64,000 bases of DNA from Pyrinomonadaceae bacterium (GTDB lineage: Bacteria; Acidobacteriota; Blastocatellia; Pyrinomonadales; Pyrinomonadaceae). The notes under the pieces were generated by a model. The model saw only the letters and a list, made by a program, of their open reading frames with translations, was not told the DNA's origin and did not search any database. How positions within the stretch are numbered: the stretch's first letter is position 1; each line of letters begins with the position of its first letter. Both the position numbers and the translations under genes were made by a program. The stretch spans positions 62,001-126,000 of the forward strand of contig JAIBCC010000004.1 in NCBI GenBank assembly GCA_019694395.1, written 5' to 3'. Of this stretch, positions 41,857-51,996 are shown one piece after another.

Positions 41857-43776
41857 ATGTTTCAACGAAATTTACATAGCCAAATAAAAGTAATCTGCTT
41901 TTTTGTTTTGATTACAATTGCGGCATTTGCTGCCACTTCGATAAAGGCTCAGGTTTATCAGCAACAGCAACCGTATTACAATCCTAATGATCCATATGGT
42001 CAACAGGATGAGAATTATACGGCAAAAACGCCATATAAACTTGAGATTGCCAAAATCGAAGCCAGTGTTTACCGCCCTGGCGAAGAACCGTTGCCTTTGT
42101 CACAAGTTCCACGTCTTAATCAGGGAGATGTTTTAAAAGTCAAAATTGCCAACGAAGCGGTTAATGGAATTATGCCGCATCAGAGCAATTGGGATTGGAC
42201 TTTGTTAGTCGCTTTTATCAACCCAAGCCGCAATACTACGAGCGAAGATGCTGTTACCCAAGAGGTTCGTTTGCGTGAAAAAGGTTGGTATAACGACAAT
42301 TTCTTTACTGTTCCCTTTGACAGCCAGCCGATCATTTTTCTTTACCCGAAATCAAATTATCGTAAAAAGATTCTTGATTTGGTTACCCAAAGACCTGACG
42401 ATGTTCGTCAAATGGGTGAAAAGGTGCTTGAAATTTCCAGCGCGTATGGGCATATCAGTTCATTTTTGAGTCAAGCCCAATATATGCTGACTAATCCATA
42501 CTACAACAACGGATTATTGGAACAAGCAATCGAAGGTGCAGCACGCAGTTTTAATATTCAAATGCCTTCATGTTGGCAGTCTTTCGGTTATGGCGGCGGT
42601 TATTATGGCGGCGGTTACAGTGGCTACAATAGCAGTTATAACAACTATCCCGGCTACAACGAATTGGCGAGCCGTGCCCAGTGTCTTTCGCGTAATGTTC
42701 GCATAGATGATTTGAACTACAGTGTTGGCAGAATGTTGGAACAGGGCGGTTTAGTAGCTTTGGCACAAATCAAGCAGATGCACCCCGAAATCTCAAAATA
42801 TGTTGCATTAGCCGCAATTGCGATTGATTTTATTATGAAACTCACTCGCAAAACTGCAATCCGTATTATTCCTGCAATTATTTCTACACCTGATAATCCG
42901 ATTTATCCGCAAGGTGGTTTTTACGGCGGAGGTTACTATCAGGGTGGAGGCTATTATCAAGGCGGAGCAGTTAATCAAGGATATTATCAACAAGGCGGGG
43001 CGGCAAACTATTATCAGCAAGGCAGTTATGTAGCCGGAAATAGTTTTGCTCAAGGGAATTCGGGCGAAGCCAACAAAGTTTCGCTGCTTGCCAACTATCA
43101 ACCGAGCGATAAACAATTTGTGACGGTTTATGCGTATGTGCCGCATAAATGGCAGCCTGAACCTGAACCGAAATTAACCAATCTTTATGCACCGCAAATG
43201 TCCGAACCGTGTTTTCATACCGGCAAAAATATTCTGCGGAATATGGATTTGCGGATCGAATGGCTTTCGGATACTTTTACCCGCGATTTCAAATTGATCT
43301 TGAATGACAACAACGGTTGGAAAAAAGAATTTGTTTTGCGGAAAAATATGGGCTTAAATGCTTGGGAAGCCGATATTACCAAAGAAGATTTGGCGACATT
43401 ACCGAAAAATAATGTAATTGATGCCAAAATCACCGGAAAACGCGGATTTACCTTGATCGAAAGTCCGACTTTCCAAATTCCGTTTGCTAATGGCGGAACT
43501 TTTGAGGCAACAATTACTCCGGCTTCAAACGGCAAAAACGCAGTTACAGTCAAAAGAGTAGCCGGTGATTCCCGTTGTTCGCAAAATATTGTTTACAAAT
43601 CTGCGACCGGAAACCCAATTATTTTCCCGATTGCCAAAGAAAACAGTTTCTTGAAATTTACAGAAGATAAGAGCGAAATTACATTTGAAGTTGATGCCAG
43701 CGCACAGCCGAATACGGATACAATCCAAGTTCAGCAATTCGGCGGCGAAGTTCTGAATGTAACTATCAAGCCGTAA
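41857..43776 (+). CDS. Secreted Gly/Tyr/Gln-rich protein of unknown function
   Basis: 639 residues. Signal peptide (1-31, ending SIKAQ). Two low-complexity segments stand out: GYGGGYYGGGYSGYNSSYNN (about 244-265) and a Q/G/Y-rich run at about 350-395 (YYQGGGYYQGG, NQGYYQQGG). Between and around them are folded-looking parts, with a beta-rich C-terminus. No family is recognised. The composition resembles prion-like or adhesive matrix proteins. A strong terminator follows. Confidence 0.8.
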   Translation: MFQRNLHSQIKVICFFVLITIAAFAATSIKAQVYQQQQPYYNPNDPYGQQDENYTAKTPYKLEIAKIEASVYRPGEEPLPLSQVPRLNQGDVLKVKIANEAVNGIMPHQSNWDWTLLVAFINPSRNTTSEDAVTQEVRLREKGWYNDNFFTVPFDSQPIIFLYPKSNYRKKILDLVTQRPDDVRQMGEKVLEISSAYGHISSFLSQAQYMLTNPYYNNGLLEQAIEGAARSFNIQMPSCWQSFGYGGGYYGGGYSGYNSSYNNYPGYNELASRAQCLSRNVRIDDLNYSVGRMLEQGGLVALAQIKQMHPEISKYVALAAIAIDFIMKLTRKTAIRIIPAIISTPDNPIYPQGGFYGGGYYQGGGYYQGGAVNQGYYQQGGAANYYQQGSYVAGNSFAQGNSGEANKVSLLANYQPSDKQFVTVYAYVPHKWQPEPEPKLTNLYAPQMSEPCFHTGKNILRNMDLRIEWLSDTFTRDFKLILNDNNGWKKEFVLRKNMGLNAWEADITKEDLATLPKNNVIDAKITGKRGFTLIESPTFQIPFANGGTFEATITPASNGKNAVTVKRVAGDSRCSQNIVYKSATGNPIIFPIAKENSFLKFTEDKSEITFEVDASAQPNTDTIQVQQFGGEVLNVTIKP

Positions 43777-43798
43777 TTTTTAATCCAAAAAAGAAGTA

Positions 43799-43829
43799 AA
43801 ACTCCGTTTCAGTGATTGAAGCGGAGTTT
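43799..43829 (+). terminator. Terminator after the Gly/Tyr/Gln-rich gene
   Basis: AACTCCG-T-TTCA pairs with TGAA-G-CGGAGTT, followed by seven T. Confidence 0.85.
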
Positions 43830-43870
43830 TTTTATTAAACCAATTTGTGCATAATTTCGTTTAGAAAATT

Positions 43871-44680
43871 GTGAAATATCTGAAAACCGGACAATTTTTT
43901 GGAGAAACCAATAAAACCTTTCTTCTGAACGGAATAACTCTGACCGATACTGAATACACGGTGGAAAAAGTTGATTGGCATTATCACGAAAACCCGTATT
44001 TCACCTTTATCGTTGACGGAAATGTTATCGAAGGAAACAAAAAAGAAACTCATAATTGTTCGGCGGGAACGCTTCTTTTTCACAACTGGCAGGAGGCTCA
44101 TTACAACGTCAAACCCCAAGGTTACACACGAGGTTTTCAATTGGAAACCAAAGCGGACTGGTTCGCGGATTTTGACCTTAAACTTAATGATTTTCCAAAT
44201 TACACCAACATCAAAAATCCGCAAATAAAACTCCTTTTCTACAACATCTACAAAGAAACCAAATTTTTCGGCAATGAATTTGAGTTATCGGTGGAAGGGC
44301 TTTTGCTCAATGTCTTGCAGGAATTAAACAATCTGCGGAGATTTGAAGAAAAGAAATCGCCCGCCTGGGTAAAAAAGATTGATGAAATTTTGCGCGAAAA
44401 TTATGCGGAAAATTTAACCGTAAAAGACTTATCGAGTGAGTTAAATCTTCACCCGATTTATCTGAGCCGAACTTTTCCAAAATTTTTTCAATGCAATTTT
44501 GGCGAATACGTCAGAAGAATCAAAATTGAAAAATCTTTGTCTTTGATCGGAAAAAAAGACCTTTCTTTGACCGAGATTTCTTTTATTTGCGGATTTGCCG
44601 ACCAAAGTCATTTTACTCGCTGTTTCAAATCTCTAATGAAAATCAGTCCCAAAGAATATCGTAGATTTATCCTGAAATAA
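43871..44680 (+). CDS. AraC-family transcriptional regulator
   Basis: 269 residues. The N-terminal cupin-like sensor (about 30-95) has WHYHENPYFTFIVDG and NWQEAHYNV. The C-terminal double helix-turn-helix begins ENLTVKDLSSELNLHPIYLSRTF and ends ISFICGFADQSHFTRCFKSLMKISPKEYRR. It is likely to control the serine hydrolase gene that follows on the same strand. Confidence 0.92.
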   Translation: MKYLKTGQFFGETNKTFLLNGITLTDTEYTVEKVDWHYHENPYFTFIVDGNVIEGNKKETHNCSAGTLLFHNWQEAHYNVKPQGYTRGFQLETKADWFADFDLKLNDFPNYTNIKNPQIKLLFYNIYKETKFFGNEFELSVEGLLLNVLQELNNLRRFEEKKSPAWVKKIDEILRENYAENLTVKDLSSELNLHPIYLSRTFPKFFQCNFGEYVRRIKIEKSLSLIGKKDLSLTEISFICGFADQSHFTRCFKSLMKISPKEYRRFILK

Positions 44681-44683
44681 TCC

Positions 44684-44825
44684 AAGTTGCCAGTTATCAA
44701 ACCTTTGATTTTATTGCCCGCGAAACACGCGAAAGACACGAAAATTAGGAATTATGGAAAGAATTCAGTCTTACTTTTTAGCGTTTTTAGCGTGTTTCGC
44801 GGTTAAATAAAACAATTGGCAACTT
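44684..44825. repeat. Long inverted repeat between araC-like and hydrolase genes
   Basis: Outer arms AAGTTGCC (44684) and GGCAACTT (44818); inner arms CCGCGAAACACGC and GCGTGTTTCGCGG. The left inner arm is made of 9-bp units (CGCGAAACA, CGCGAAAGA, CACGAAAAT). Confidence 0.8.
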
Positions 44826-44884
44826 AGTTTGAAATAGTTAGTTTGGTTCTATTTTTTCTCAACAGATTTGTTCATTATAAAAGT

Positions 44885-46531
44885 ATGAAATTATTTCCGT
44901 TTGCAATCTTATTAATTTGTTTTTCAACGCTGATTTCTTTTGCTCAAACTACTGAATTTATTAAGGATGACGGCATTATCAATTCTCTGCATCAGTCCAA
45001 TATCGGCAAAATTACGTTTATGGCAAGTTCGATTCCGTCGGAAAATTATCGGGAGCAGGATTTTTTACGGAATTTTCTACTGAAGGAAAACACGGATTTC
45101 AATTTGCGGATTTTTCTTGGGAAATCACTGACCAATTATCTGCATCAATTAGCTCCCGAAATGAATGCCGAGGAGCTTAATAAAAACGGCAATTTTAATT
45201 TTAATTTTTATGTGGATGGAAGTTTAATTTATCAGGAAAATCTGCCAACTGGTGCAGGAAGTTCCGAAAATAAAAAGCTGCGAACCGTTTATCGTGTTCC
45301 GCTGATTACTTCAAATGACGAAGATCATTGGGGCAGATTTATGTGGACCAGATTTATGATTAACGGCGGAGAAGACGCTTTGGAAAATGGCAATCACAAT
45401 TTGAAAATCGAAATTCGTCCGTATCTCAAAGTAGAATCTATTAAGACCGGTGAAATCATCGCACAAGGACAGATAGAACTCTCCGTTTTCAAGCCAATCA
45501 TTAATGAGAGTCGCGTTAAAATTCAACCAATCAAACCAAACAGCGGTTGGAAGATTTCAAAAGACAAATTTAATCAGAGCAAAATTGAAGAACTTAATCG
45601 CAAAATTGCTGAAAATTCTTTCAAAGAAATTAAAAGCATCGTCGTTATTAAAAACGGTAACCTGCTGATTGAAGAATATTTTAACGGCGCGGATAGAAAC
45701 ACTCTACACGATACACGCTCCGTTGGCAAGACGTTTGCTTCGGCAATGACCGGAATCGCAATCAGGGATGGTTATCTGAAAAGTATTAACCAGACTTTGG
45801 GCGAATTTTACAATCTGAAAGATTACCAAAATTACAGCCCCGAAAAAGAAACCGTGACAATAAAAAATTTGTTGACAATGAGTTCCGGGTTTGAAGGATT
45901 CGATTTTGACGAAAAGTCAATCGGTAACGAAGAAAATATGTATCCGCAAGCTAATTGGGTAAAATGGACGCTCAATCTGCCGATGGCAAAACGAAAAGTC
46001 GGCGAACAATGGGCATATTTTACCGCCGGAGTGGTTGTTTTAGGCGATATTTTGCAAAAGAAAGTCCCGAACGGTTTGGAGGATTACGCTGCTAAAAAAC
46101 TGTTTAAGCCGTTGGAAATCAAGAATTACAAATGGCAATACACGCCGCAAAAAGTCGCCAATACTGCCGGCGGTTTGCAAATGTCAACCTTGGACTTCGC
46201 CAAATTCGGTCAGCTTTATAAAAATGGCGGCAAGTGGAAAGGCAAACAAATCATTCCCGAAAATTGGGGCAAAGAATCGCTCACAAAACAGTTTGCGGTT
46301 GATGAACGTTCAAATTACGGTTATCTGTGGTGGAATGGAGTTTACAAAGTGAATGGAAAAGATCACGAAGTCTATTATGGCAGCGGAAACGGCGGCAACA
46401 AGATTTTTGTTTTCAAAGATTTGCCATTAGTTATCGTGATAACCGCAACTGCATATAACAAGCCTTATATGCACAAGCAAATTGACAAGATAATGGAGAG
46501 ATATTTGCTTCCGGCAATTTTGGAAAATTAG
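44885..46531 (+). CDS. Secreted serine hydrolase (beta-lactamase/PBP fold) with unusual N-terminal domain
   Basis: 548 residues. Signal peptide (1-20, ending ISFAQ), then about 200 residues without a known match (NEDHWGRFMWTRFMINGGED region), then the hydrolase: SVGKTF (SxxK, about 292), MSSGFEGFDFD, FTAG in the YxN position, and GSGNGGN as the third motif. The ATG at 44885 is fixed by the signal peptide. Substrate unknown; the AraC-like gene just upstream may regulate it. Confidence 0.88.
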   Translation: MKLFPFAILLICFSTLISFAQTTEFIKDDGIINSLHQSNIGKITFMASSIPSENYREQDFLRNFLLKENTDFNLRIFLGKSLTNYLHQLAPEMNAEELNKNGNFNFNFYVDGSLIYQENLPTGAGSSENKKLRTVYRVPLITSNDEDHWGRFMWTRFMINGGEDALENGNHNLKIEIRPYLKVESIKTGEIIAQGQIELSVFKPIINESRVKIQPIKPNSGWKISKDKFNQSKIEELNRKIAENSFKEIKSIVVIKNGNLLIEEYFNGADRNTLHDTRSVGKTFASAMTGIAIRDGYLKSINQTLGEFYNLKDYQNYSPEKETVTIKNLLTMSSGFEGFDFDEKSIGNEENMYPQANWVKWTLNLPMAKRKVGEQWAYFTAGVVVLGDILQKKVPNGLEDYAAKKLFKPLEIKNYKWQYTPQKVANTAGGLQMSTLDFAKFGQLYKNGGKWKGKQIIPENWGKESLTKQFAVDERSNYGYLWWNGVYKVNGKDHEVYYGSGNGGNKIFVFKDLPLVIVITATAYNKPYMHKQIDKIMERYLLPAILEN

Positions 46532-46583
46532 GTGAGTTTATCAAGTGTTTAGCTTCAAACTCAGCAGGGTTTAATTTTTCTGC

Positions 46584-47330
46584 TTATTTGATTTCCTCAA
46601 AAACAAGTGTGTTTTCTTTCTTTTCATCGGTCAAAATCAACTGTTCGTTTATAAATCTGTAACTAACTGATTTTCCCAAAGCATTCAAATATTGACTTTC
46701 AATTACTCCATTATCACACCACATTTTAGTTGAAAGGATTCTGGAGAATTTTACAGTTTTTCCTTTCTGCAAAAAGTCTCCGCCGTAAGAGTTACAACCA
46801 CCGTTACCGCCGATTTTATTTTTGCTAATATTAAGTGTAATCGGTTTTTCGGACAACGGAATTGCCATATCTTTTTCCAAAACCATCGAAATCAGCTTCC
46901 ATTTTCCGCTCAAAATTTTTGCTTCTTCATCAATCTTTTTCTTGAACTTCAAAATCGGTTTATTCTTTTTACCTGACAAGATCAGTTCATTATTGATAAT
47001 TGAATAAGTAGTTGCCAATTCAGCTAGTCTCTCAAAATCCCTTTCGACAGTAATTTCCAAACAAGCCATCAAGGTGCTCATGGTAAAATCAATTTTTATT
47101 GATTTTTTACCTGCCGAATATTTACCCGAAATATTATTGCAGACCCTTGCACCAATTTTCCCCTTATCAAAAGTCATCGTTATCTCTGGAGTTTTAGGCA
47201 GAGATATTTCTTTTCCTTGCTCATCAGTCATCGAAACGAGCAGCCAGCTTCCGGCTAATTTACTTTGAGCAATTACCGAAACCGACAAAACCAAAACTAT
47301 TGAAATTAAAATTGCTATTTTCTTTTTCAT
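46584..47330 (-). CDS. Exported protein with two META/HslJ-like domains
   Basis: 248 residues. Signal peptide (1-21, ending VSVIAQ). Two repeats each begin LxGxWxLxSM: AGSWLLVSMTDEQ (about 26) and SGKWKLISMVLEK (about 141). They carry CNNISGKYSAG and GGCNSYGGDF respectively, the family's glycine/asparagine block. META domains occur in HslJ and surface proteins; the function is not settled. Confidence 0.83.
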   Translation of the reverse strand: MKKKIAILISIVLVLSVSVIAQSKLAGSWLLVSMTDEQGKEISLPKTPEITMTFDKGKIGARVCNNISGKYSAGKKSIKIDFTMSTLMACLEITVERDFERLAELATTYSIINNELILSGKKNKPILKFKKKIDEEAKILSGKWKLISMVLEKDMAIPLSEKPITLNISKNKIGGNGGCNSYGGDFLQKGKTVKFSRILSTKMWCDNGVIESQYLNALGKSVSYRFINEQLILTDEKKENTLVFEEIK

Positions 47331-47410
47331 AATTACCTCAAACTTTTCTTTATTTTTCGGGAAGAGTTTTTAGCTAATTTAAGAACGATGTTTGGATGAT
47401 AAACTTACAA

Positions 47411-48130
47411 TTATTTTATGTCAGTCAAAATCAATAAATTTCCATTTATAGGTTTAACGGCTTGCGAAGGCAATTTTTCGGGCTGAAATTCTCCGTGTAA
47501 AACTTCGTGCAAAGTCTCGGTTTTGTCGGCTCCCGCAATCAGAAAAATGATGTTTCGGGCGTGGTTGATGGTCGGAAAAGTAAAAGTTAGGCGAAAAGTT
47601 TCAAATTTGGGAACGTAGTTTTCAGTTACAATTCGCTGATTTTCTTTCAAAGCCGCAGTTTCGGGGAAAAGCGAAGCCGTGTGTCCATCCGCGCCCATTC
47701 CTAAGAAAACCAGGTCAAAGTTTGGAAATTCATTTTCTTTTAATTTGAAAACGTCTCTGATTTCTCTTTCCATCAATTCGGCAACCGTTTTAGCGTCGCC
47801 ATTTTCGGTTAAGAAACGATGAATATTTTCGGCAGGAATCTCAACTTTGGAAAACAAAGCCTCGTTCGCCATCCGAAAATTGCTTTCGTCCGAATCTTTC
47901 GGCACAAAACGCTCATCGCCAAAAAAGAATTGGACTTTTTGCCATTCGATTTGTGAGCGAAAAGGTTCAGTCGCCAAAAGTGCGTAAAGTTTTTTCGGAG
48001 TCGAACCACCCGACAACGCAACAGTAAATCGTCCGCGTTTTTCAATCGAATCTTTGGCAATTTCGACAAACTTTTCGGCGGCAAATTTATTTATTTTTTC
48101 GACATTTTCAAAAGTTTTAATTTCTTTCAT
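47411..48130 (-). CDS. pgl: 6-phosphogluconolactonase
   Basis: 239 residues. ALSGGSTPKKLYALLAT, VQFFFGDERFVPKDSDESNFRM and FLGMGADGHTASLFPET are diagnostic of the DevB/SOL family. It hydrolyses the lactone made by Zwf in the oxidative pentose phosphate pathway. It lies 35 bases after zwf, and the spacer is entirely 7-bp repeats. Confidence 0.95.
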   Translation of the reverse strand: MKEIKTFENVEKINKFAAEKFVEIAKDSIEKRGRFTVALSGGSTPKKLYALLATEPFRSQIEWQKVQFFFGDERFVPKDSDESNFRMANEALFSKVEIPAENIHRFLTENGDAKTVAELMEREIRDVFKLKENEFPNFDLVFLGMGADGHTASLFPETAALKENQRIVTENYVPKFETFRLTFTFPTINHARNIIFLIAGADKTETLHEVLHGEFQPEKLPSQAVKPINGNLLILTDIK

Positions 48131-48165
48131 CTTCCAATCGAAAATCGCAAATCAAAAATCAAAAA
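48131..48165. repeat. Five 7-bp units forming the whole zwf-pgl spacer
   Basis: CTTCCAA, TCGAAAA, TCGCAAA, TCAAAAA, TCAAAAA: exactly 35 bases between the pgl start and the zwf stop. Confidence 0.85.
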
Positions 48166-49680
48166 TTAAGTTACTTCATTGATCCAGCGTCTGCCGTCTG
48201 CTTCCATCAAATCATCGGCTTCTTTCGGTCCCCAGCTTCCCGCTTTGTAATTTGGGAAACTTCTCGCGGGAATTGCGTGCCAAACGTCCAAAATCGGATT
48301 AACGATTTTCCAGCTTGCTTCGACCATATCGGCGCGTTGGAAAAGCGTGGCATCGCCGATCATACAATCAAACAAAAGGCGTTCATAACCCGTTGAAAGC
48401 TGTTCGCCGAAATGGTCAACGTAATTAAAATCCATATCAACCGCGCCCATATTGACGATTGGACCGGGAATTTTCGCGCCGAAATGGAGCGTCAAACCTT
48501 CGTCGGGCTGAATATGAATGACAAGGCGATTGGTAGTCAGTTTTTCAACCGGAGTGTCGCGGAAAAGCACGAACGGAGCTTTTTTGAATTGAATAACGAT
48601 TTCCGAATGTTTAGCCGCCAAACGTTTTCCTGTCCGCACATAGAACGGCACTCCCGCCCAACGCCAGTTATCAATCGAAAGTTTAAGCGCGGCGAAAGTC
48701 TCCGTGTTCGAGGTGGTCGAAACATTTGATTCACTGCGATAGGCAGGAACGGCAGTTCCGCCGATTTCACCCGCATCATATTGACCGCGAACGGCTTTTC
48801 GTAAAACCTCTTCGTCAGTAAAAGGCTGAATTGCCTGTAAAATTTTGGCTTGTTCATCGCGGACGGCATTCGCTTCAAATGAAACGGGCGGTTCCATCGC
48901 AGTCAGCGTGACAAGTTGAAAAATATGATTCGGAATCATATCGCGCAATGCTCCGGCAGAATCGTAATAATTTCCCCGCAGCTCTACCCCGAGCTTTTCC
49001 GCCACCGTGATTTGAACGTGGTCAACAAAATTTCGATTCCAGATCGGTTCAAAAATGCTGTTGCCGAAGCGGAAAACCAAAATATTCTGCACCGTTTCTT
49101 TGCCGAGATAATGGTCAATGCGGTAAATTTGCGGTTCTTTAATTGTTTTCAGCAAATCGGCGTTTAAGGCTTTGGCGGATTCATAACTCGTCCCGAAAGG
49201 CTTTTCAAAAATGAATCTGCGCCATTTTCCGTCTTCTTCTTTGCCCATTCCGTTCTTGACGATTTTGTGCGTCACGTTGGCAAAAAGCGAAGGCGGAATC
49301 GCCATATAATAAAAATAATTTTCGGGAATTTCGTGTTTCGCACAAACGTCGCGGAGCATATCTTTGATGTCGGCAAAAAGTTTTTTATCGTCATCAAAAT
49401 CGCCGCCGGTGTAATAAGTCCTGTCTTCAAACCATTTTAAAAGAGATTTGTCGCAATCTTTTCCGACAAACTCTTTCAGATTCGCAATTATTTGGCTGCG
49501 AAAATCTTCTGACAACATTTCCTGCCTTCCGACACCGACAATCGCAAATTTTTCCGGCAAAAACCCTTCGTGCGCCAGATTGTAAAGTGCGGGAAAAAGT
49601 TTACGTTTGGTTAAATCTCCGGTCGCTCCGAAAATTACCATTACACACGGATCGGATTTTTTTAATGGTTTATCGCTCAT
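48166..49680 (-). CDS. zwf: Glucose-6-phosphate dehydrogenase
   Basis: 504 residues. [20 protein letters not shown] at the cofactor site, the catalytic RIDHYLGKE (about 185-193), and [14 protein letters not shown] match the family. It makes NADPH and 6-phosphogluconolactone, which Pgl opens. No gnd lies beside it. Confidence 0.96.
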   Translation of the reverse strand: MSDKPLKKSDPCVMVIFGATGDLTKRKLFPALYNLAHEGFLPEKFAIVGVGRQEMLSEDFRSQIIANLKEFVGKDCDKSLLKWFEDRTYYTGGDFDDDKKLFADIKDMLRDVCAKHEIPENYFYYMAIPPSLFANVTHKIVKNGMGKEEDGKWRRFIFEKPFGTSYESAKALNADLLKTIKEPQIYRIDHYLGKETVQNILVFRFGNSIFEPIWNRNFVDHVQITVAEKLGVELRGNYYDSAGALRDMIPNHIFQLVTLTAMEPPVSFEANAVRDEQAKILQAIQPFTDEEVLRKAVRGQYDAGEIGGTAVPAYRSESNVSTTSNTETFAALKLSIDNWRWAGVPFYVRTGKRLAAKHSEIVIQFKKAPFVLFRDTPVEKLTTNRLVIHIQPDEGLTLHFGAKIPGPIVNMGAVDMDFNYVDHFGEQLSTGYERLLFDCMIGDATLFQRADMVEASWKIVNPILDVWHAIPARSFPNYKAGSWGPKEADDLMEADGRRWINEVT

Positions 49681-49689
49681 AAAATATTG

Positions 49690-49809
49690 TGGTCTTTGGT
49701 TTTAGGATTTTGGTCTTTGTTCTTTTTGATTATGGTCTGAATTCTTTTTTAGGTTGAAAGCTAAACAATTCTCTTAAGCCAAAACCCAAGACCGAAGACC
49801 AAAGACCAT
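49690..49809. repeat. Inverted repeat of GGTCTTT / AAGACC 7-bp units
   Basis: Left arm TGGTCTTTGG and TTTTGGTCTTTG; right arm CCAAAACCCAAGACC, GAAGACC, AAAGACCA. It lies in the space between the divergent zwf and 49921 genes. Confidence 0.8.
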
Positions 49810-49920
49810 TTCATTTTAATCCAATCTCGAAAAAAAATCTTTGCCAATCGTGCAAGAAAGGAAAATTACTCCGTTCAAAAAAACATCACGCCCAGTTTGG
49901 CGTTAAAAGTTGGAGGAATT

Positions 49921-50469
49921 ATGAACAAATTTACTAACCCGCTCGAAAATATCAAAATCGCCAGCCCTTGTTCACAGGATTGGAATTCGATGATCGGCGA
50001 CAACCGCAAAAGATTCTGCGGCGAATGCAACCTCAATGTTTACAATCTTTCGGGAATGAGCAAAGGCGAAGCCGAACAGCTTTTAATGAATGCCGAAGGT
50101 CGTTTATGCGTCAGATTTTACAAACGGGCGGACGGCACAATTTTAACTCAGGATTGTCCGGTTGGCTGGGCAGCATTCAAACGGCGTGTTTCAAAAACTG
50201 CGGCGGCTTTTGCTTCATTAATTTTCGGCGTTCTGGGTGGATTAGGAGTTAATGCTTTTTTCAATAAAGTTGAAAAAGACAGACACATAATGGGCGATGT
50301 CGCTTACGAAACAACGCCGACTCCGACCCCAACTCCGAAAGCTACGCCTCCTCAGCATACGATGGGAGCAGTTGCAATTCCAACTCCGACTCCAAAAGAA
50401 ACTCCAAAGAAAAAAGATTTGAAAGTAACGATTGAAAAGATCGTCAACGATCCTGAAAATCAAAGTTAA
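49921..50469 (+). CDS. Cys-rich conserved protein with Thr-Pro-rich tail
   Basis: 182 residues. The N-terminal 75 residues (ASPCSQDWNSMIGD, RFCGECNLNVYNLS, GRLCVRFYKRADG, TQDCPVGW) have six cysteines spaced for a small metal or disulfide fold; I have the impression of similar proteins in acidobacterial and other genomes. A hydrophobic segment (about 93-112, AFASLIFGVLGGLG) and a PTPTPTP-rich tail suggest membrane anchoring with an exposed tail. Ribosome site GGAGG before the ATG. Function unknown. Confidence 0.75.
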   Translation: MNKFTNPLENIKIASPCSQDWNSMIGDNRKRFCGECNLNVYNLSGMSKGEAEQLLMNAEGRLCVRFYKRADGTILTQDCPVGWAAFKRRVSKTAAAFASLIFGVLGGLGVNAFFNKVEKDRHIMGDVAYETTPTPTPTPKATPPQHTMGAVAIPTPTPKETPKKKDLKVTIEKIVNDPENQS

Positions 50470-50570
50470 AAAGGTAGAAGGGCAAGGGTAAAAGGGCAAG
50501 CGAGTTGATAAAAAAACAACCATAATTTCTCCAATTAAGTTTTACCTTTTCCCCTTTACTTTTTACCTGT
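50469..50570. repeat. Inverted repeat of AAGGGTA / TTTTACC 7-bp units
   Basis: AAAGGTA, GAAGGGC, AAGGGTA, AAAGGGC on the left; TTTTACC, TTTTCCC, CTTTACT, TTTTACC on the right. It starts at the stop codon of the Cys-rich protein gene. Confidence 0.85.
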
Positions 50571-50592
50571 TCCTCCAACCAGCCCCCAAAGA

Positions 50593-50633
50593 AAAAAGAA
50601 CGCAATGACATCCACCGTCAACGCGTTCTTTTT
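50593..50633. terminator. Terminator after the Cys-rich protein gene
   Basis: AAAAAGAACGC pairs with GCGTTCTTTTT, with an inner GAC/GTC pair. Confidence 0.8.
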
Positions 50634-50775
50634 ATATTCACAAAAATTTGAGCCCTTTTCGCTAAAAATGTTGCGTAACTAATCGGAGAAGCAATTGAAC
50701 TCCGGAATTGAGCCGAATTTATTTTAAGTTTGGCGAAAAGAAAACAACAAAATTCGCATATTTTCCTCAACAAAA

Positions 50776-50807
50776 AAGGTTCAAAGAAACTGCCATCTTT
50801 GAACCTT
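50776..50807 (-). terminator. Terminator of sucC
   Basis: AAGGTTCAAAGA and TCTTTGAACCTT form a perfect 12-bp stem; on the minus strand TTTTTTG follows. Confidence 0.88.
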
Positions 50808-50832
50808 CTCCTTTTTTTGCTCTAAAAATAAA

Positions 50833-51993
50833 CTATCCAGCCGCCGCAACAACTTTCGCCGCCGCATCAGCCATTCCGTCAGCCGAAATAATTCCGATAC
50901 CGGACGAATTCAAAACACGTTTGCCTTCTTCAACATTTGTTCCTTCTAAACGGGCAACGATCGGAATTGAAACGCCAAGATTTTTGGCGGCTGCAACTAC
51001 GCCGTTGGCAACCATATCGCAACGGACAATGCCACCGAAAATATTGATTAAAACGGCTTTGACGTTTGGATCAGCCAAAAGAATTCTAAACGCATTTTCA
51101 ACACGTTCCTGTGATGCACCGCCGCCAACATCCAAAAAGTTTGCGGGTTCTCCGCCGGCAAGTTTGATGATGTCCATCGTTGCCATCGCCAAACCTGCGC
51201 CGTTGACCATACAACCGATATTTCCGTCCAATTTGATGTAGTTCAGATCAAATTTTGAGGCTTCGATTTCAAGCGGTTCTTCTTCATCCAGATCACGTAA
51301 AGCCACATAATCTTTGTGCCGATACATTGCGTTGTCATCAAAATTAACTTTCGCATCTAAGGCAATTAAACGATTGTCTTTGGTCAGCAAAAACGGATTT
51401 ATTTCCACTAATGACGCGTCAATCTTTTCGTAAGCATCATAGAGCGCAAGCATAAACTTTGTAGCTTGCCCAACCAATTCAGCCGGAATTCCGAGTCCAA
51501 AGGCTAATTTGCGTGCCTGGAACGGACGTAATCCGACAGATGGATCAATTGTTTCTTTCAAAATCAATTCAGGAGTTTCTTCGGCAACTTTTTCGATGTC
51601 CATTCCGCCCGCGCTTGATGCCATAAAAACATTGCGTCCGGTCAAACGGTCAAGCGTAATTCCAAGATAAAATTCCTTATCAATCGGCAAGCCTTCTTCA
51701 ATTAAAAGAGTTTTGACTTCGCGTCCTTCGGGACCGGTTTGATGCGTGACCAGCATCATTCCCAGCATTTTTTCGGCGATTTCTTTAGCCTCGGCAGGTG
51801 ATTTGGCAAGTTTAACTCCGCCGCCCTTGCCACGTCCGCCCGCGTGGATCTGTGCTTTGACAACAACCACATCGGTTCCCAATTCTGTCGCCGCTTGTTC
51901 GGATTCTTCGGGTGTGCGGGCTACAATTCCGCGCGGAACAGGCACACCATAATTTTTCAAAATCTCTTTTCCTTGATATTCGTGAATTTTCAT
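50833..51993 (-). CDS. sucC: Succinyl-CoA synthetase beta subunit
   Basis: 386 residues, ATP-grasp subunit: [79 protein letters not shown]. It forms succinate and ATP (or GTP) from succinyl-CoA with the alpha subunit. sucD is not next to it here. No ribosome site is seen; a 7-bp repeat element lies 4 bases before the ATG. Confidence 0.96.
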   Translation of the reverse strand: MKIHEYQGKEILKNYGVPVPRGIVARTPEESEQAATELGTDVVVVKAQIHAGGRGKGGGVKLAKSPAEAKEIAEKMLGMMLVTHQTGPEGREVKTLLIEEGLPIDKEFYLGITLDRLTGRNVFMASSAGGMDIEKVAEETPELILKETIDPSVGLRPFQARKLAFGLGIPAELVGQATKFMLALYDAYEKIDASLVEINPFLLTKDNRLIALDAKVNFDDNAMYRHKDYVALRDLDEEEPLEIEASKFDLNYIKLDGNIGCMVNGAGLAMATMDIIKLAGGEPANFLDVGGGASQERVENAFRILLADPNVKAVLINIFGGIVRCDMVANGVVAAAKNLGVSIPIVARLEGTNVEEGKRVLNSSGIGIISADGMADAAAKVVAAAG

Positions 51994-51996
51994 ATT

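Noticed and set aside
50708..51241. Pro/Ala/Thr-rich open frame opposite sucC
   Set aside because: It is antisense to a clear sucC; composition reflects the reverse codons, with no ribosome site or family likeness.
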